Source: Microbulbifer agarilyticus S89
GTDB taxonomy: Bacteria > Pseudomonadota > Gammaproteobacteria > Pseudomonadales > Cellvibrionaceae
Direction: 5' to 3'
NCBI RefSeq assembly: GCF_000220505.1
Contig: NZ_AFPJ01000036.1
Coordinates: 1-64,000, forward strand
DNA: 64,000 nt
The notes below the pieces were generated by a model, which saw only the letters and a list, made by a program, of their open reading frames with translations, ran no database searches and was not told where the DNA came from. Made by a program: the position numbers and the translations under genes. Positions 24,959-33,997 of this stretch are shown here, in pieces; position 1 is the stretch's first letter, and every line of letters starts with the position of its first letter.

Positions 24959-27088
24959 ATGCGAAATACGAAGAGTTTTGAAGTGATGAAAAAAAGTCCA
25001 TGTGAAATCGTGCTACTGACCATGGATAGCGATTTTGCATCCCGCTGGTTAACCGAGCTGACACCCCTGGCCGAGAATGATGCGGAAGCGCCGCTTGCCC
25101 TCAAGTTCGTACACGCGCAATACCAGGACCTTGTTTCTGTGCTGCACGCCGGCGATACGCAGATTCTTGTTCTTGATGATGTCAGCTTGGGCGACCAGAC
25201 AGCACGCTCTGCACTGAATGCGGTGCGCTTGCAAAGAGCGGAAATTGATTGTGTGCTGCTGACTGGCGCCAATGATGCACAGCAGGAAGGTTTCGAGTGT
25301 GTTATTTCACGCGGCGAGTCAAATTATGGCGTGGTATACCGTACCTTGCGGCGAATCCTGCTGGAACGTATCGCCACACCGTTTGCCGATGCATTGCGCG
25401 AGTACGTCTTCGCGGCACGTGATTCCTGGCACACCCCGGGCCATTCCAGTGGTGACAGCCTCAGTAGCAGCCCATGGATATCCGATTTCCACCGGTTTAT
25501 GGGTGAGCATGTTTTCAATACGGATCTTTCTGTCAGTGTGAAAATGCTGGATTCGTTGATGGATCCCATTAGTGTTATTCGTCAGGCACAACAGCTAACG
25601 GCCAAAACCTTCGGTGCACGGCATAGCTATTTCGTTACCAACGGCACGTCTACCTCCAACAAGATTGTGCTGCAGCATCTGTTGCGCCATGGAGATAGGG
25701 TCGTGGTTGACCGCAACTGCCATAAATCGGTTCATCACGCCATGATTATGAGTGGTGCGGTACCGGTATATCTGGAATCGGCGGTCAATCAGCACTACGG
25801 GATCTATGGGCCAGTACCACAGAGTGAAATTTTTGCGGCAATTGACCGTACGCCCGGTGCACGATTGTTGGTGCTCACTTCCTGTACCTATGACGGCCTG
25901 CGTTATGACCTGAAGCCGATCATTGAATATGCCCATGCTGCGGGTCTCTTCGTGTTGATTGATGAGGCCTGGTATGCCCATGGTCGCTTCCATCCAGAAA
26001 TGCGCCCAACCGCGCTGGAATGTGGTGCGGATTTCGTTACCCAGTCAACGCACAAGATGCTCTCTGCATTTTCTCAGGCCAGTATGATCCATGTCGGTGA
26101 TTTTGGCTGGCGTGAGGACGTGGACGATGCTGCGTGTTTTGATGCGGCAGGTTTCCGCGAAGACATCAATATGCATACCTCCACCAGTCCGCAGTACGGC
26201 ATGATTGCGAGCTTGGATGTCGCGCGAAAGCAAATGAGTATTGAGGGCTTTAGTGTGCTCGAGCGTACACTCGGCTTTGCCGAGGAGATCCGTGCGTTCG
26301 TGCGTGATCACACAGTCTTCAGTAATCTGTCTGCTCTTGACCTCTGTGATGACTCACTCACCGATGATGGGATTCGGCTTGACCCGACGAAGGTCACTAT
26401 CGATGTTGGCTGCGCGGGTCTGAGTGCCCCGGAAGCGCAGGCGCAACTGTTTACCGATTTCGGTATACAGGTAGAAAAGAATACCCACAACACACTGTCC
26501 TTCCTTGTCACCATTGGCACCACTGAAAGCAAAGTGCTGCGCTTGAAACAAGCCCTGCGCAGCCTCTCGGAGAAGGCCAAAAAAAGTAAAACGCAAAAGG
26601 CGGCGGTGGCTATAGCGGAGGAAAGCGTTGGGCAGAATCTGCCAGCGCTGAGTGAGATAGTCGCACTGCCGAGAACCGCCTATTTTGCGCAAGGCGAAAA
26701 GCTTTCCTGGATGGGGGGTGGTCGCGAATTGCTGATCGGCGCCGTTGCGTGCGATGAAGTCGTACCCTACCCGCCGGGCATCCCGTTGCTGGTGCCTGGC
26801 CAGCGAATTACCGCCGAAATTCTCGATGCGATTGCTGCGTTCACCTCCGATCGCACAGATCTTGAAATGCACGGATTGCGCAAGTTAAAAGGTGAGCCCG
26901 CTATCCGTGTCTTGACCGTGCAGGAAACCGAGCGCGCGCTTGCAGAGTTTCAGGACGTTGCCCAGTCCTTCAACAGAGACATCGATTCCAGCATGCTCAA
27001 GCAACCGTCCTCGGGAAAAAAACAGCGTAAAGCGGCTGCTAGTGACATGAACAGTGACGTGAACACTGACGCGGAGGAACTTGTATGA
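24959..27088 (+). CDS. Orn/Lys/Arg-type PLP decarboxylase
   Basis: 709 residues. An N-terminal wing or receiver-like domain (about 15-135) precedes the aspartate-aminotransferase-fold domain (about 145-420), with Asp335 (LIDEAWY) and the PLP lysine Lys366 (TQSTHKML). The C-terminal decarboxylase domain spans about 430-680 and ends in a Lys-rich tail. Known members decarboxylate arginine, lysine or ornithine. Its operon partners suggest action on a diamino acid from the stem peptide (meso-DAP or lysine), which would be unusual because DAP decarboxylation normally uses LysA. The ATG at 24,986 is an alternative start. The stop overlaps the next gene as ATGA. Confidence 0.9.
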   Translation: MRNTKSFEVMKKSPCEIVLLTMDSDFASRWLTELTPLAENDAEAPLALKFVHAQYQDLVSVLHAGDTQILVLDDVSLGDQTARSALNAVRLQRAEIDCVLLTGANDAQQEGFECVISRGESNYGVVYRTLRRILLERIATPFADALREYVFAARDSWHTPGHSSGDSLSSSPWISDFHRFMGEHVFNTDLSVSVKMLDSLMDPISVIRQAQQLTAKTFGARHSYFVTNGTSTSNKIVLQHLLRHGDRVVVDRNCHKSVHHAMIMSGAVPVYLESAVNQHYGIYGPVPQSEIFAAIDRTPGARLLVLTSCTYDGLRYDLKPIIEYAHAAGLFVLIDEAWYAHGRFHPEMRPTALECGADFVTQSTHKMLSAFSQASMIHVGDFGWREDVDDAACFDAAGFREDINMHTSTSPQYGMIASLDVARKQMSIEGFSVLERTLGFAEEIRAFVRDHTVFSNLSALDLCDDSLTDDGIRLDPTKVTIDVGCAGLSAPEAQAQLFTDFGIQVEKNTHNTLSFLVTIGTTESKVLRLKQALRSLSEKAKKSKTQKAAVAIAEESVGQNLPALSEIVALPRTAYFAQGEKLSWMGGGRELLIGAVACDEVVPYPPGIPLLVPGQRITAEILDAIAAFTSDRTDLEMHGLRKLKGEPAIRVLTVQETERALAEFQDVAQSFNRDIDSSMLKQPSSGKKQRKAAASDMNSDVNTDAEELV

Positions 27089-28938
27089 ACCGACTATGGA
27101 AGCGTGCAGCGACACTTGTTGCGGTAAGTTGTTTCGTCGCAGCGTGTCAGGACAGTCCCGTCGACGCCCCTCAGGGTGATCGTCAGGAGTCGCATGGTGT
27201 AACTCACATCGCACCGCAGTTTGTTTCGGTTGATGCGAGCAATATCAAGGTAGCGATGCGCTACTTCACCGCGGATAACCTGGTAGGCGAGCCTCTCGAT
27301 GGCTACAAAGCGAATGTATGCCTGCTGGCCGCTGATGCGGAGGCAGCACTACAGAAGGTGGCAGCCCGGCTTGCCAGTGAGGGGCTCGGAATTGAGGTGT
27401 TCGATTGCTACCGCCCACAGAGCGCAGTAAATCACTTTGTGCGTTGGGCGGCGGCGCCTGAGGATCATTCGACAAAAGCTGATTTCTACCCGCGTGAAGA
27501 AAAGTCGCAGATGTTCGAGCGTGGTTATATCGCCGAGCGCTCTGGGCACAGCCGCGGTGCTACCATTGACTTGACCTTGTACCGCCTCGATAGCGGTGAA
27601 GCGCTGGATATGGGTACTGGTTTTGACTTTATGGATGAGCGTTCGGCCACGGAATATCCGTTGGAGGACGCCCAAGCCATAGCCAATCGCTTTAAGTTGC
27701 GCGACGTGATGGCCGCCGAAGGATTTGTTAATTATTCTCAGGAATGGTGGCACTACACCTTCAAGCCAGAGCCATTTCCCGAAAGTTACTTCGATGTGCC
27801 GGTTGACCACTCCAGCATAACCCAGCCGCAGGTCACTTCGTTGCGTACCGGTGCAGAGCAATCTGAGCTCTATTTACCCTTGGTGAAAGACCAGCGGGTG
27901 GGCCTGGTCGTAAACCAGACTTCGCGGGTTGGCGACACCCACCTCATTGATTTCCTGCGCGAGAAAAATGTGGGCGTCGAGCGCATTTTTGCACTGGAAC
28001 ATGGTGTGCGCGGGAATGTGGAAAATGGTGGGAAAATCGATGATGGTATCGATGGTCCCAGCGGTTTGCCAATCGTCTCCCTGTACGGTGGCAAGTATAC
28101 GCCAACCCCGGAAAGCCTGGCGAATTTAGACTGGCTAGTGTTCGATATTCAGGATGTCGGTGTTCGCTTCTATACCTATATCAGCTCTCTGCACTATTTA
28201 ATGCAGGCCTGTGCGGACAACGGCGTACCTCTGCTGGTTTTGGATCGCCCCAATCCAAATGGTGATTATGTCGATGGTCCTATCCTCGAGGAGGAGTTTC
28301 GGAGTTTTGTGGGCATGCACCCGATCCCACTTGTGCATGGCATGACGGTGGGCGAACTGGCGCAAATGATCAACGGTGAAGGATGGCTGGAAGGTGAGGG
28401 CCAGTGTGCGCTGACGGTGATTCCGGTGGCCGGCTACCGCAAAAGCATGGCATATGGGTTACCGGTGAGGCCATCGCCAAATCTTCCCAATGACCTTTCT
28501 ATTCGCCTGTACCCCTCGTTGGGGTTATTCGAAGGAACAACCGTCAGCGTGGGACGTGGAACGGATTTTCCATTTCAGGCTCTGGGGCACCCCGCCGACC
28601 GTGAGGGTAAGTTTTTATTCACACCGCAACCGGTCCCCGGTGCCAGTGAAAACCCTAAACACAAAGGTGTGGAACTGCATGGCGACGACTTGCGGTCAGC
28701 GGATGCGCAGAGCCGCTTTAGTCTGGAGCCTCTGCTGAGCTGGTCCCAGCGTACTGGCGAGACCCCGCAAGACTTCTTTTCCCGTGCTGCATTTTTTGAC
28801 AAGTTGGCGGGCACGGATTCATTGAGGAAGGCGGTTATCGCCGGGCAAGATGCAGACCAGATTCGTGCGTCGTGGCAGGACGGGTTGCTGGCATTTCGGG
28901 CACAGCGACAACCCTACTTACTCTATCCGGAGGATTGA
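27085..28938 (+). CDS. Fused VanX-type D-Ala-D-Ala dipeptidase and NamZ-like exo-N-acetylmuramidase lipoprotein
   Basis: 617-residue two-domain lipoprotein (lipobox VAAC, Cys21). Residues about 45-240 are a peptidase M15D/VanX domain with zinc ligands His155 (SGHSRG), Asp162 and His223 (EWWHY), catalytic Glu220 and conserved Arg110 (CYRP). Residues about 250-615 are DUF1343/NamZ, with the motifs FALEHGVRG (Glu305), FDIQDVGVRFYTY and RPNPNG. NamZ enzymes release MurNAc from the non-reducing end of glycan fragments; VanX cleaves D-Ala-D-Ala. One protein would thus attack both sugar and peptide parts. The ATG overlaps the decarboxylase stop. There is no sign of frameshift at the junction, so this is a true fusion. 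Confidence 0.92.
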   Translation: MNRLWKRAATLVAVSCFVAACQDSPVDAPQGDRQESHGVTHIAPQFVSVDASNIKVAMRYFTADNLVGEPLDGYKANVCLLAADAEAALQKVAARLASEGLGIEVFDCYRPQSAVNHFVRWAAAPEDHSTKADFYPREEKSQMFERGYIAERSGHSRGATIDLTLYRLDSGEALDMGTGFDFMDERSATEYPLEDAQAIANRFKLRDVMAAEGFVNYSQEWWHYTFKPEPFPESYFDVPVDHSSITQPQVTSLRTGAEQSELYLPLVKDQRVGLVVNQTSRVGDTHLIDFLREKNVGVERIFALEHGVRGNVENGGKIDDGIDGPSGLPIVSLYGGKYTPTPESLANLDWLVFDIQDVGVRFYTYISSLHYLMQACADNGVPLLVLDRPNPNGDYVDGPILEEEFRSFVGMHPIPLVHGMTVGELAQMINGEGWLEGEGQCALTVIPVAGYRKSMAYGLPVRPSPNLPNDLSIRLYPSLGLFEGTTVSVGRGTDFPFQALGHPADREGKFLFTPQPVPGASENPKHKGVELHGDDLRSADAQSRFSLEPLLSWSQRTGETPQDFFSRAAFFDKLAGTDSLRKAVIAGQDADQIRASWQDGLLAFRAQRQPYLLYPED

Positions 28939-28941
28939 GCA

Positions 28942-30129
28942 ATGGGGCAGCATCTCAACAAAATCCTTGCCCAGGTACCCCATGGTCGCTTGATGTCGGT
29001 CGATTTATTGCGCGGGATCGCGATAGCGGCCATGGTTTTGGTAAATAATCCGGGAAGCTGGTCTTTTGTTTATGCGCCCATGGCGCATGCGCAATGGCAC
29101 GGCTGGACGCCCACGGACGTGATCTTCCCATTATTCCTGTTTGTTGTGGGCGTATCGATGGTGCTGTCTACCGGCAAGCGAGGCGACTTTCCGCCGGTGG
29201 GCTGGGCACAGTGGAGCAGGGCGCTCAAGCTCTTTGCCCTCGGGCTTTTTCTCGCCATCTTTTTTTACAACTTTCGCGATGCGTCGTACAACTGGATTGA
29301 GGATCGCCTGGAAGGCATTCGCTGGATGGGTGTGCTGCAGCGCATCGCACTGGTTTACATTTTGTGTTGCTACCTGGTGCGTTGGCTGCCGGCGAAGGGG
29401 CTGTTGGTTGCCGCCATATTGTGTAGTGTCGTGCCATGGACACTGATGTTAGTGGTGCCCTACCAGAGTGCCAGTGGAGAAGTCTTTCAGGGGCAGCTGG
29501 CATTCGGCAATCATTTCGCAGCCTGGTTGGACCAGTGGCTGTTGGGAAGTGCGCACGTGTATTACCGGGATGCACAGCCCTTTGCTTTTGACCCGGAGGG
29601 CGTACTGACTACCTTCTCTGCGGCTTCAACCTGCCTGCTTGGCGTCCTGGCTGCCCTTGCCTGGAAGTCAGCGGATAGCAATGGTGAGGCGCAGCTGCGC
29701 CTGTGCCGCAACTGGCTGGTTGCCGGTACGCTGATGGTGTTGGTGGGGCAATTAATGCACTCCATCGTACCCATCAACAAGGCCTTGTGGTCTCCCAGTT
29801 TTGTCCTGGTCACCGCTGGTGTATCCCTGCTGTTGATGGCGGGGCTCTATTACTTGGTCGATATCCGTGAGCGCCGTCGTGCATTGGCCCCTCTGCTGGT
29901 GTTTGGTGTTAACGCCATTGCATTGTTTATGCTGGCTGGTGTCGTCGGACGGATCCTCATCATGATCCCAGTAGGCGACGGTACCTTGAAGGGGTGGTTA
30001 TTTGGCTCTGTATTCCAGCCAATCTTTGGTAGTTACGGCGGTTCACTCGCATTCGCAGCCAGTTGCCTGATCGCGTTTTACTGGGTTATGTGGCAAATGT
30101 ATCGTCGTCAGATCATCTGGAAGGTTTAG
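28942..30129 (+). CDS. nagX: NagX-like membrane acyltransferase-family protein
   Basis: 395-residue COG4299 membrane protein, related to heparan-alpha-glucosaminide N-acetyltransferase. About ten membrane segments; the N-terminal signature SVDLLRGIAIAAMVLVNNPG and WTPTDVIFPLFLFVVG are typical. NagX genes recur in GlcNAc/chitin utilisation loci of marine gammaproteobacteria; the biochemical function is not established, perhaps acetyl transfer or amino-sugar uptake. It starts 3 bp after the VanX-NamZ stop with GGAGG upstream, so it is tightly coupled to that gene. Confidence 0.87.
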   Translation: MGQHLNKILAQVPHGRLMSVDLLRGIAIAAMVLVNNPGSWSFVYAPMAHAQWHGWTPTDVIFPLFLFVVGVSMVLSTGKRGDFPPVGWAQWSRALKLFALGLFLAIFFYNFRDASYNWIEDRLEGIRWMGVLQRIALVYILCCYLVRWLPAKGLLVAAILCSVVPWTLMLVVPYQSASGEVFQGQLAFGNHFAAWLDQWLLGSAHVYYRDAQPFAFDPEGVLTTFSAASTCLLGVLAALAWKSADSNGEAQLRLCRNWLVAGTLMVLVGQLMHSIVPINKALWSPSFVLVTAGVSLLLMAGLYYLVDIRERRRALAPLLVFGVNAIALFMLAGVVGRILIMIPVGDGTLKGWLFGSVFQPIFGSYGGSLAFAASCLIAFYWVMWQMYRRQIIWKV

Positions 30130-30143
30130 GCGCGGGAGTGAAT

Positions 30144-31607
30144 GTGAGCCATATTGATTCTGCACGTACAGTGGACGAGCAATCCTTTATTGCCGCACTG
30201 AAAAAGGTATTCCATGGTGAACGGCTGTTAGTGAGCCGGGAAAACCTTTCACCCTATGAATGCGATGCGTTACCGGTGTATACGACCCAAGCCCTTGCGG
30301 TGGCGTTAGCGGAATCCGAACAAGATGTAGTGGAAGCATTGCAGCTGTGCAGGCAGTTCGGCATTCCCGTGGTTTCCCGTGGCGCCGGTACTGGTCTTTC
30401 TGCGGGCGCCAAGCCGATTGCGGGTGGGTTGCTGCTGGTGACCGCACCCATGAAGCAAATTCTGGAAGTTGATCCGGTTGCGATGACGGCACGGGTGCAG
30501 CCGGGAGCGATAAATCAACAGTTGTCTATTGCCTCTGCACCCCATGACCTTTATTACGCTCCCGATCCGTCGTCGCAAATTGCCTGCTCGATCGGCGGGA
30601 ATGTGGCAGAGAATGCAGGCGGCGTGCACTGCCTGAAATATGGCGTTACGGTACAGAACGTGCTCTCGGTACGCCTCGTATCTGCGGCCGAGGAAAACTT
30701 CGGTGAAGTCATTACCCTCGGCAGCGCGTGTCTCAGCCAGCCGGGCTTCGATTTGTTGGCCTTGGTTCATGGTAGCGAAGGCGGCCTGGGTGTCATTACC
30801 GAGGTGACGGTCAAGCTCACACCCGTGCCTGAGCATACCCGCACCTTGATGGCGGATTTCGCCAGTGTTCGACAGGCAGCAGATGCGGTCTCTGCGATCG
30901 TGCGCGCCGGTGTTATTCCCGCTGCGCTTGAAATGATGGACAAGCTCGCCATCTCGGCCACGGAAGCGTTTTGCAAGGCAGGCTATAACCTGGATGCCGC
31001 TGGTATTTTATTGATCGATCTTGACGGTCATCCCCTCGAAGTCGCGGCCGAGCTGGCCATTGTCGAGAAGGTGCTCGCGGAGTCCGGTGCTGTTACCGTG
31101 CATCTCGCCGCGGATGATGAGCAACGCGCGCGTTGGTGGAAGGGGCGCAAAAGTGCCTTCCCGGCGATTGGCCGCCTATCGCCGGATTATTACTGCATCG
31201 ATGGCACCGTGCCGCGGCACCGGATTGGCGATGTTCTGGAAGCTACCGAGCGCTTTGCTGAGAAGTATGCCCTGCGCGTCGCCAACGTATTCCATGCCGG
31301 GGATGGGAATCTTCATCCCATTATCATGTTCGATGGACGCGAGCCTGATGCGCTCGAGCGTACTGAAAAGCTCGCGGCGGATATTCTGGAATACTGCATC
31401 GAAGTAGGCGGCACTATTACCGGTGAGCATGGTGTGGGTGTCGAGAAGATCAATCAGATGGCGGTCCAATTCAGTGATGCGGAGCTGGCACAGTTCCGCG
31501 CCATCAAGTCGGCACTCGACCCGCACAAGCTGTTGAACCCAGATAAACAAATTCCGAGCCTGGCGCGCTGCCAGGAATACCGTGCGCTGAGGAGTTGTTG
31601 TGGTTGA
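30144..31607 (+). CDS. FAD-linked 2-hydroxyacid dehydrogenase subunit (GlcD-like), probable D-lactate dehydrogenase
   Basis: 487 residues from the GTG start (GGGAG five bases upstream; a longer frame would run into nagX). The PCMH-type FAD-binding domain contains SRGAGTGLSAGA and GGNVAENAGGVHCLKYG; the C-terminal domain has FHAGDGNLHP and GEHGVGVEK. It matches E. coli GlcD in size and motifs. Glycolate and D-lactate dehydrogenases share this architecture. Because MurQ in this locus produces D-lactate and this gene shares an operon with an exo-muramidase, D-lactate is the likelier substrate. That is an inference. Confidence 0.88.
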   Translation: MSHIDSARTVDEQSFIAALKKVFHGERLLVSRENLSPYECDALPVYTTQALAVALAESEQDVVEALQLCRQFGIPVVSRGAGTGLSAGAKPIAGGLLLVTAPMKQILEVDPVAMTARVQPGAINQQLSIASAPHDLYYAPDPSSQIACSIGGNVAENAGGVHCLKYGVTVQNVLSVRLVSAAEENFGEVITLGSACLSQPGFDLLALVHGSEGGLGVITEVTVKLTPVPEHTRTLMADFASVRQAADAVSAIVRAGVIPAALEMMDKLAISATEAFCKAGYNLDAAGILLIDLDGHPLEVAAELAIVEKVLAESGAVTVHLAADDEQRARWWKGRKSAFPAIGRLSPDYYCIDGTVPRHRIGDVLEATERFAEKYALRVANVFHAGDGNLHPIIMFDGREPDALERTEKLAADILEYCIEVGGTITGEHGVGVEKINQMAVQFSDAELAQFRAIKSALDPHKLLNPDKQIPSLARCQEYRALRSCCG

Positions 31608-32676
31608 TTTTACTGCTCCTCATTTGGTGCGTGATATTTCTGCCGATATCGCTACCCAGATCGCTGCCGCTTATCACGGCAGGGGTGATACTGAATCCTT
31701 ATGCCTTGGCGGGAGTGCTTCGCGCGCAGCATTTGGCCTGGCTGATCAAGCGACTCTGCCTCTCGCTGGACACACCGGTGTTGTGGATTACCAACCGGAA
31801 GAGCTGATCCTGCGTGCCCGCGCGGGAACACCGCTGTCAGAGATAGAGGCGCTGTTGGGCAAACATAATCAACGGTTTGCTGCGGAGATACCCAGCCCCT
31901 CTGCGGATAGCACCCTGGGTGGTGCGATTGCCTGTGGTTGGGATGGTCCTGGGCGCGCCTTTGGCGGCGCACTGCGGGACATCGTTCTGGGTTGCCAGCT
32001 GGTAAATGGCCGCGGGGAAACCGTGCGATTTGGCGGCCAGGTTATGAAGAACGTGGCCGGGTATGATCTCGCGCGTTTACAAGTTGGCGCACTTGGTACG
32101 CTGGGCGCAATACTGGATGTCACTCTCCGTCTGCAGCCACAAGCGGAGTGCACCAAGTCCGTTAGGTTTGAAGTTGCCCCGGCAGGGCTGCATGACTGGT
32201 GGCAGCGCACACGTGCCCTGCGGCCGCTGTTATCGGGAACCTGCTATTTTGAAGGTCACCTGCATTTGCGGTTCAGTGGGCGAGAGCGCGCAGTGAACGA
32301 CGTACTGAAGCAGCTTGGCGGGGAAGAGAGTGGGCTGGACTGGCGTGCACTCATGGATCTCAGGCCAGCATTTTTCCATGGCGAGCGGCTGGCGTGTGCC
32401 TATTTACCGCGGTATGCCTCGTTACCGCTCACCACCGGGCAGGCGCTTGTCGAGTGGGAGGGCGCGCGCGTTTGGGTGCGCGATGGTGATCACCTCACCT
32501 TAGCCCGTGATGCCGCTGAACTCGGTGGTTTTGTGCGAGTGATGCGTGGCCCCACAGTGAGCTCTGCGGGGACAACCCCGGCTTGGCATCGCGCGCTGAA
32601 ATCAGCATTGGACCCAAAGGGCGTATTTAATCCTGCCTATTTTGAAAGACACTTCGTCGATGAGGGGGGCGCATAA
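31600..32676 (+). CDS. FAD-binding dehydrogenase subunit (GlcE-like)
   Basis: 358 residues, the usual GlcE length (about 350). The PCMH FAD-binding domain is recognisable (SPSADSTLGGAIACGWDG, then FGGQVMKNVAGYDLARL). The C-terminus ends with DPKGVFNPAYF. The GTG start overlaps the upstream gene by 8 bp with GAGGAG before it, and its stop overlaps the next ATG by one base, indicating translational coupling of a three-subunit complex. Confidence 0.88.
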   Translation: MVDFTAPHLVRDISADIATQIAAAYHGRGDTESLCLGGSASRAAFGLADQATLPLAGHTGVVDYQPEELILRARAGTPLSEIEALLGKHNQRFAAEIPSPSADSTLGGAIACGWDGPGRAFGGALRDIVLGCQLVNGRGETVRFGGQVMKNVAGYDLARLQVGALGTLGAILDVTLRLQPQAECTKSVRFEVAPAGLHDWWQRTRALRPLLSGTCYFEGHLHLRFSGRERAVNDVLKQLGGEESGLDWRALMDLRPAFFHGERLACAYLPRYASLPLTTGQALVEWEGARVWVRDGDHLTLARDAAELGGFVRVMRGPTVSSAGTTPAWHRALKSALDPKGVFNPAYFERHFVDEGGA

Positions 32677-33983
32677 TGCAAGTCAACTTGATCGATGGGT
32701 TATTGCAGGACGGCGAAAAGCAACGTGCGGAGCAGGTTTTGAATGCCTGTGTGCACTGTGGGTTCTGTACCGCCACCTGCCCGACGTACCTTCAGGGTGG
32801 CAATGAACTGGATAGCCCCCGCGGGCGCATTTACCTCGTGAAAGAAATGCTCGAACGCGGTGAAGCGACCAAGGATACCCGCGAACATCTGGACCGGTGC
32901 CTAACGTGTCTGAGCTGTGAAACCACCTGTCCTTCTGGAGTGGAATACCACAAGTTAGTAGCGATCGGCCGTCACACCGTAGAGCGCCTGGCTCCGCGCG
33001 CAAAGCGTGACAAACTGGTACGTTGGGGTTTGCGCAAACTCATGGTGACGCGTGACCTGTTTGCGCGCCTGTTACGCGTAGGGCGGCTTTTTTCTTGGCT
33101 GCTTCCCGCAAAAATGCGCAGAGTATATTTTGTCGATGCCCAGCGAGCCGACACCAAGCCTCATCTGGAATCGGCGGCTGCCCCTGGTAATTCGCTGCAA
33201 AAGGGCACGGTACTGATCGTGCGCGGTTGTGTGCAACCAGCACTGCGCCCGCACACGGACCTGGCATTGTCAAAGGTGCTGGATCACAGTGGTGTGCCGG
33301 TGGCTGAGAGCACTTTTGCCAGCTGTTGCGGCGCGGCGAGTTTTCATACCAGCGGTGAAGAAGAGGCCAGAGATCTTGCGCGGGCGAATATCGATGGCTG
33401 GTGGAACCTGCACCAGGGAGCTGACGGCAGCGTATTGCGCGCAATTGTATCGACGGCCTCGGGCTGCGGAGTGCACCTGAAGGACTACCCGCACTTGCTG
33501 CAGGATGATGATGACTACAGAGAAAAGGCAATTGAATTAGCCCGCCTGGTTAAAGACCCGGTTGAGCTGCTGGAAGAAATATTCTCGAACGCTCCCCCCG
33601 CACTTTCGTCGTCGATAGGCGAGCAGCGCCTGGCATTTCACTGCCCGTGTACGCTGCAGCATGGTCAGGGGCTCAACCATCGCGTGGAACGATTGTTGCG
33701 CAGGTTGGGTATTACATTGCCCACAATTGCAGACAGCCACCTGTGCTGTGGTTCGGCAGGCACCTATTCGGTATTGCAGCCGGCGATGTCTGAGCGCCTG
33801 CGCGAGGAGAAGTTAGCGCATTTGCTGGCAACAGACCCCGATACGGTAATTACCGCGAACATCGGCTGCCAGTTGCACTTGCAGGGTGGCACTGAAAAAC
33901 CAGTGCGTCACTGGCTGGAAATTGTCGCAGACGCATTGCAGCCTCCGGCAAGCGTCGAGCATGCTGATGAATTGCATAAGTAA
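32676..33983 (+). CDS. Fe-S dehydrogenase subunit (GlcF-like)
   Basis: 435 residues. The N-terminus carries two 4Fe-4S clusters: CVHCGFCTATCP and CLTCLSCETTCP. The C-terminal part has two CCG-type motifs (FASCCGAASF and SHLCCGSAG), typical of heterodisulfide-reductase-related electron-transfer subunits. It would pass electrons from the FAD subunits to the quinone pool. It is coupled to the GlcE-like gene by a one-base stop/start overlap. Confidence 0.9.
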   Translation: MQVNLIDGLLQDGEKQRAEQVLNACVHCGFCTATCPTYLQGGNELDSPRGRIYLVKEMLERGEATKDTREHLDRCLTCLSCETTCPSGVEYHKLVAIGRHTVERLAPRAKRDKLVRWGLRKLMVTRDLFARLLRVGRLFSWLLPAKMRRVYFVDAQRADTKPHLESAAAPGNSLQKGTVLIVRGCVQPALRPHTDLALSKVLDHSGVPVAESTFASCCGAASFHTSGEEEARDLARANIDGWWNLHQGADGSVLRAIVSTASGCGVHLKDYPHLLQDDDDYREKAIELARLVKDPVELLEEIFSNAPPALSSSIGEQRLAFHCPCTLQHGQGLNHRVERLLRRLGITLPTIADSHLCCGSAGTYSVLQPAMSERLREEKLAHLLATDPDTVITANIGCQLHLQGGTEKPVRHWLEIVADALQPPASVEHADELHK

Positions 33984-33997
33984 TAACTGAGGTTGCC

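Noticed and set aside
30063-30143. Longer start for the GlcD-like gene overlapping nagX
   Set aside because: The extra N-terminus is out-of-frame nagX sequence; the GTG at 30,144 has a GGGAG ribosome site and a normal GlcD length.
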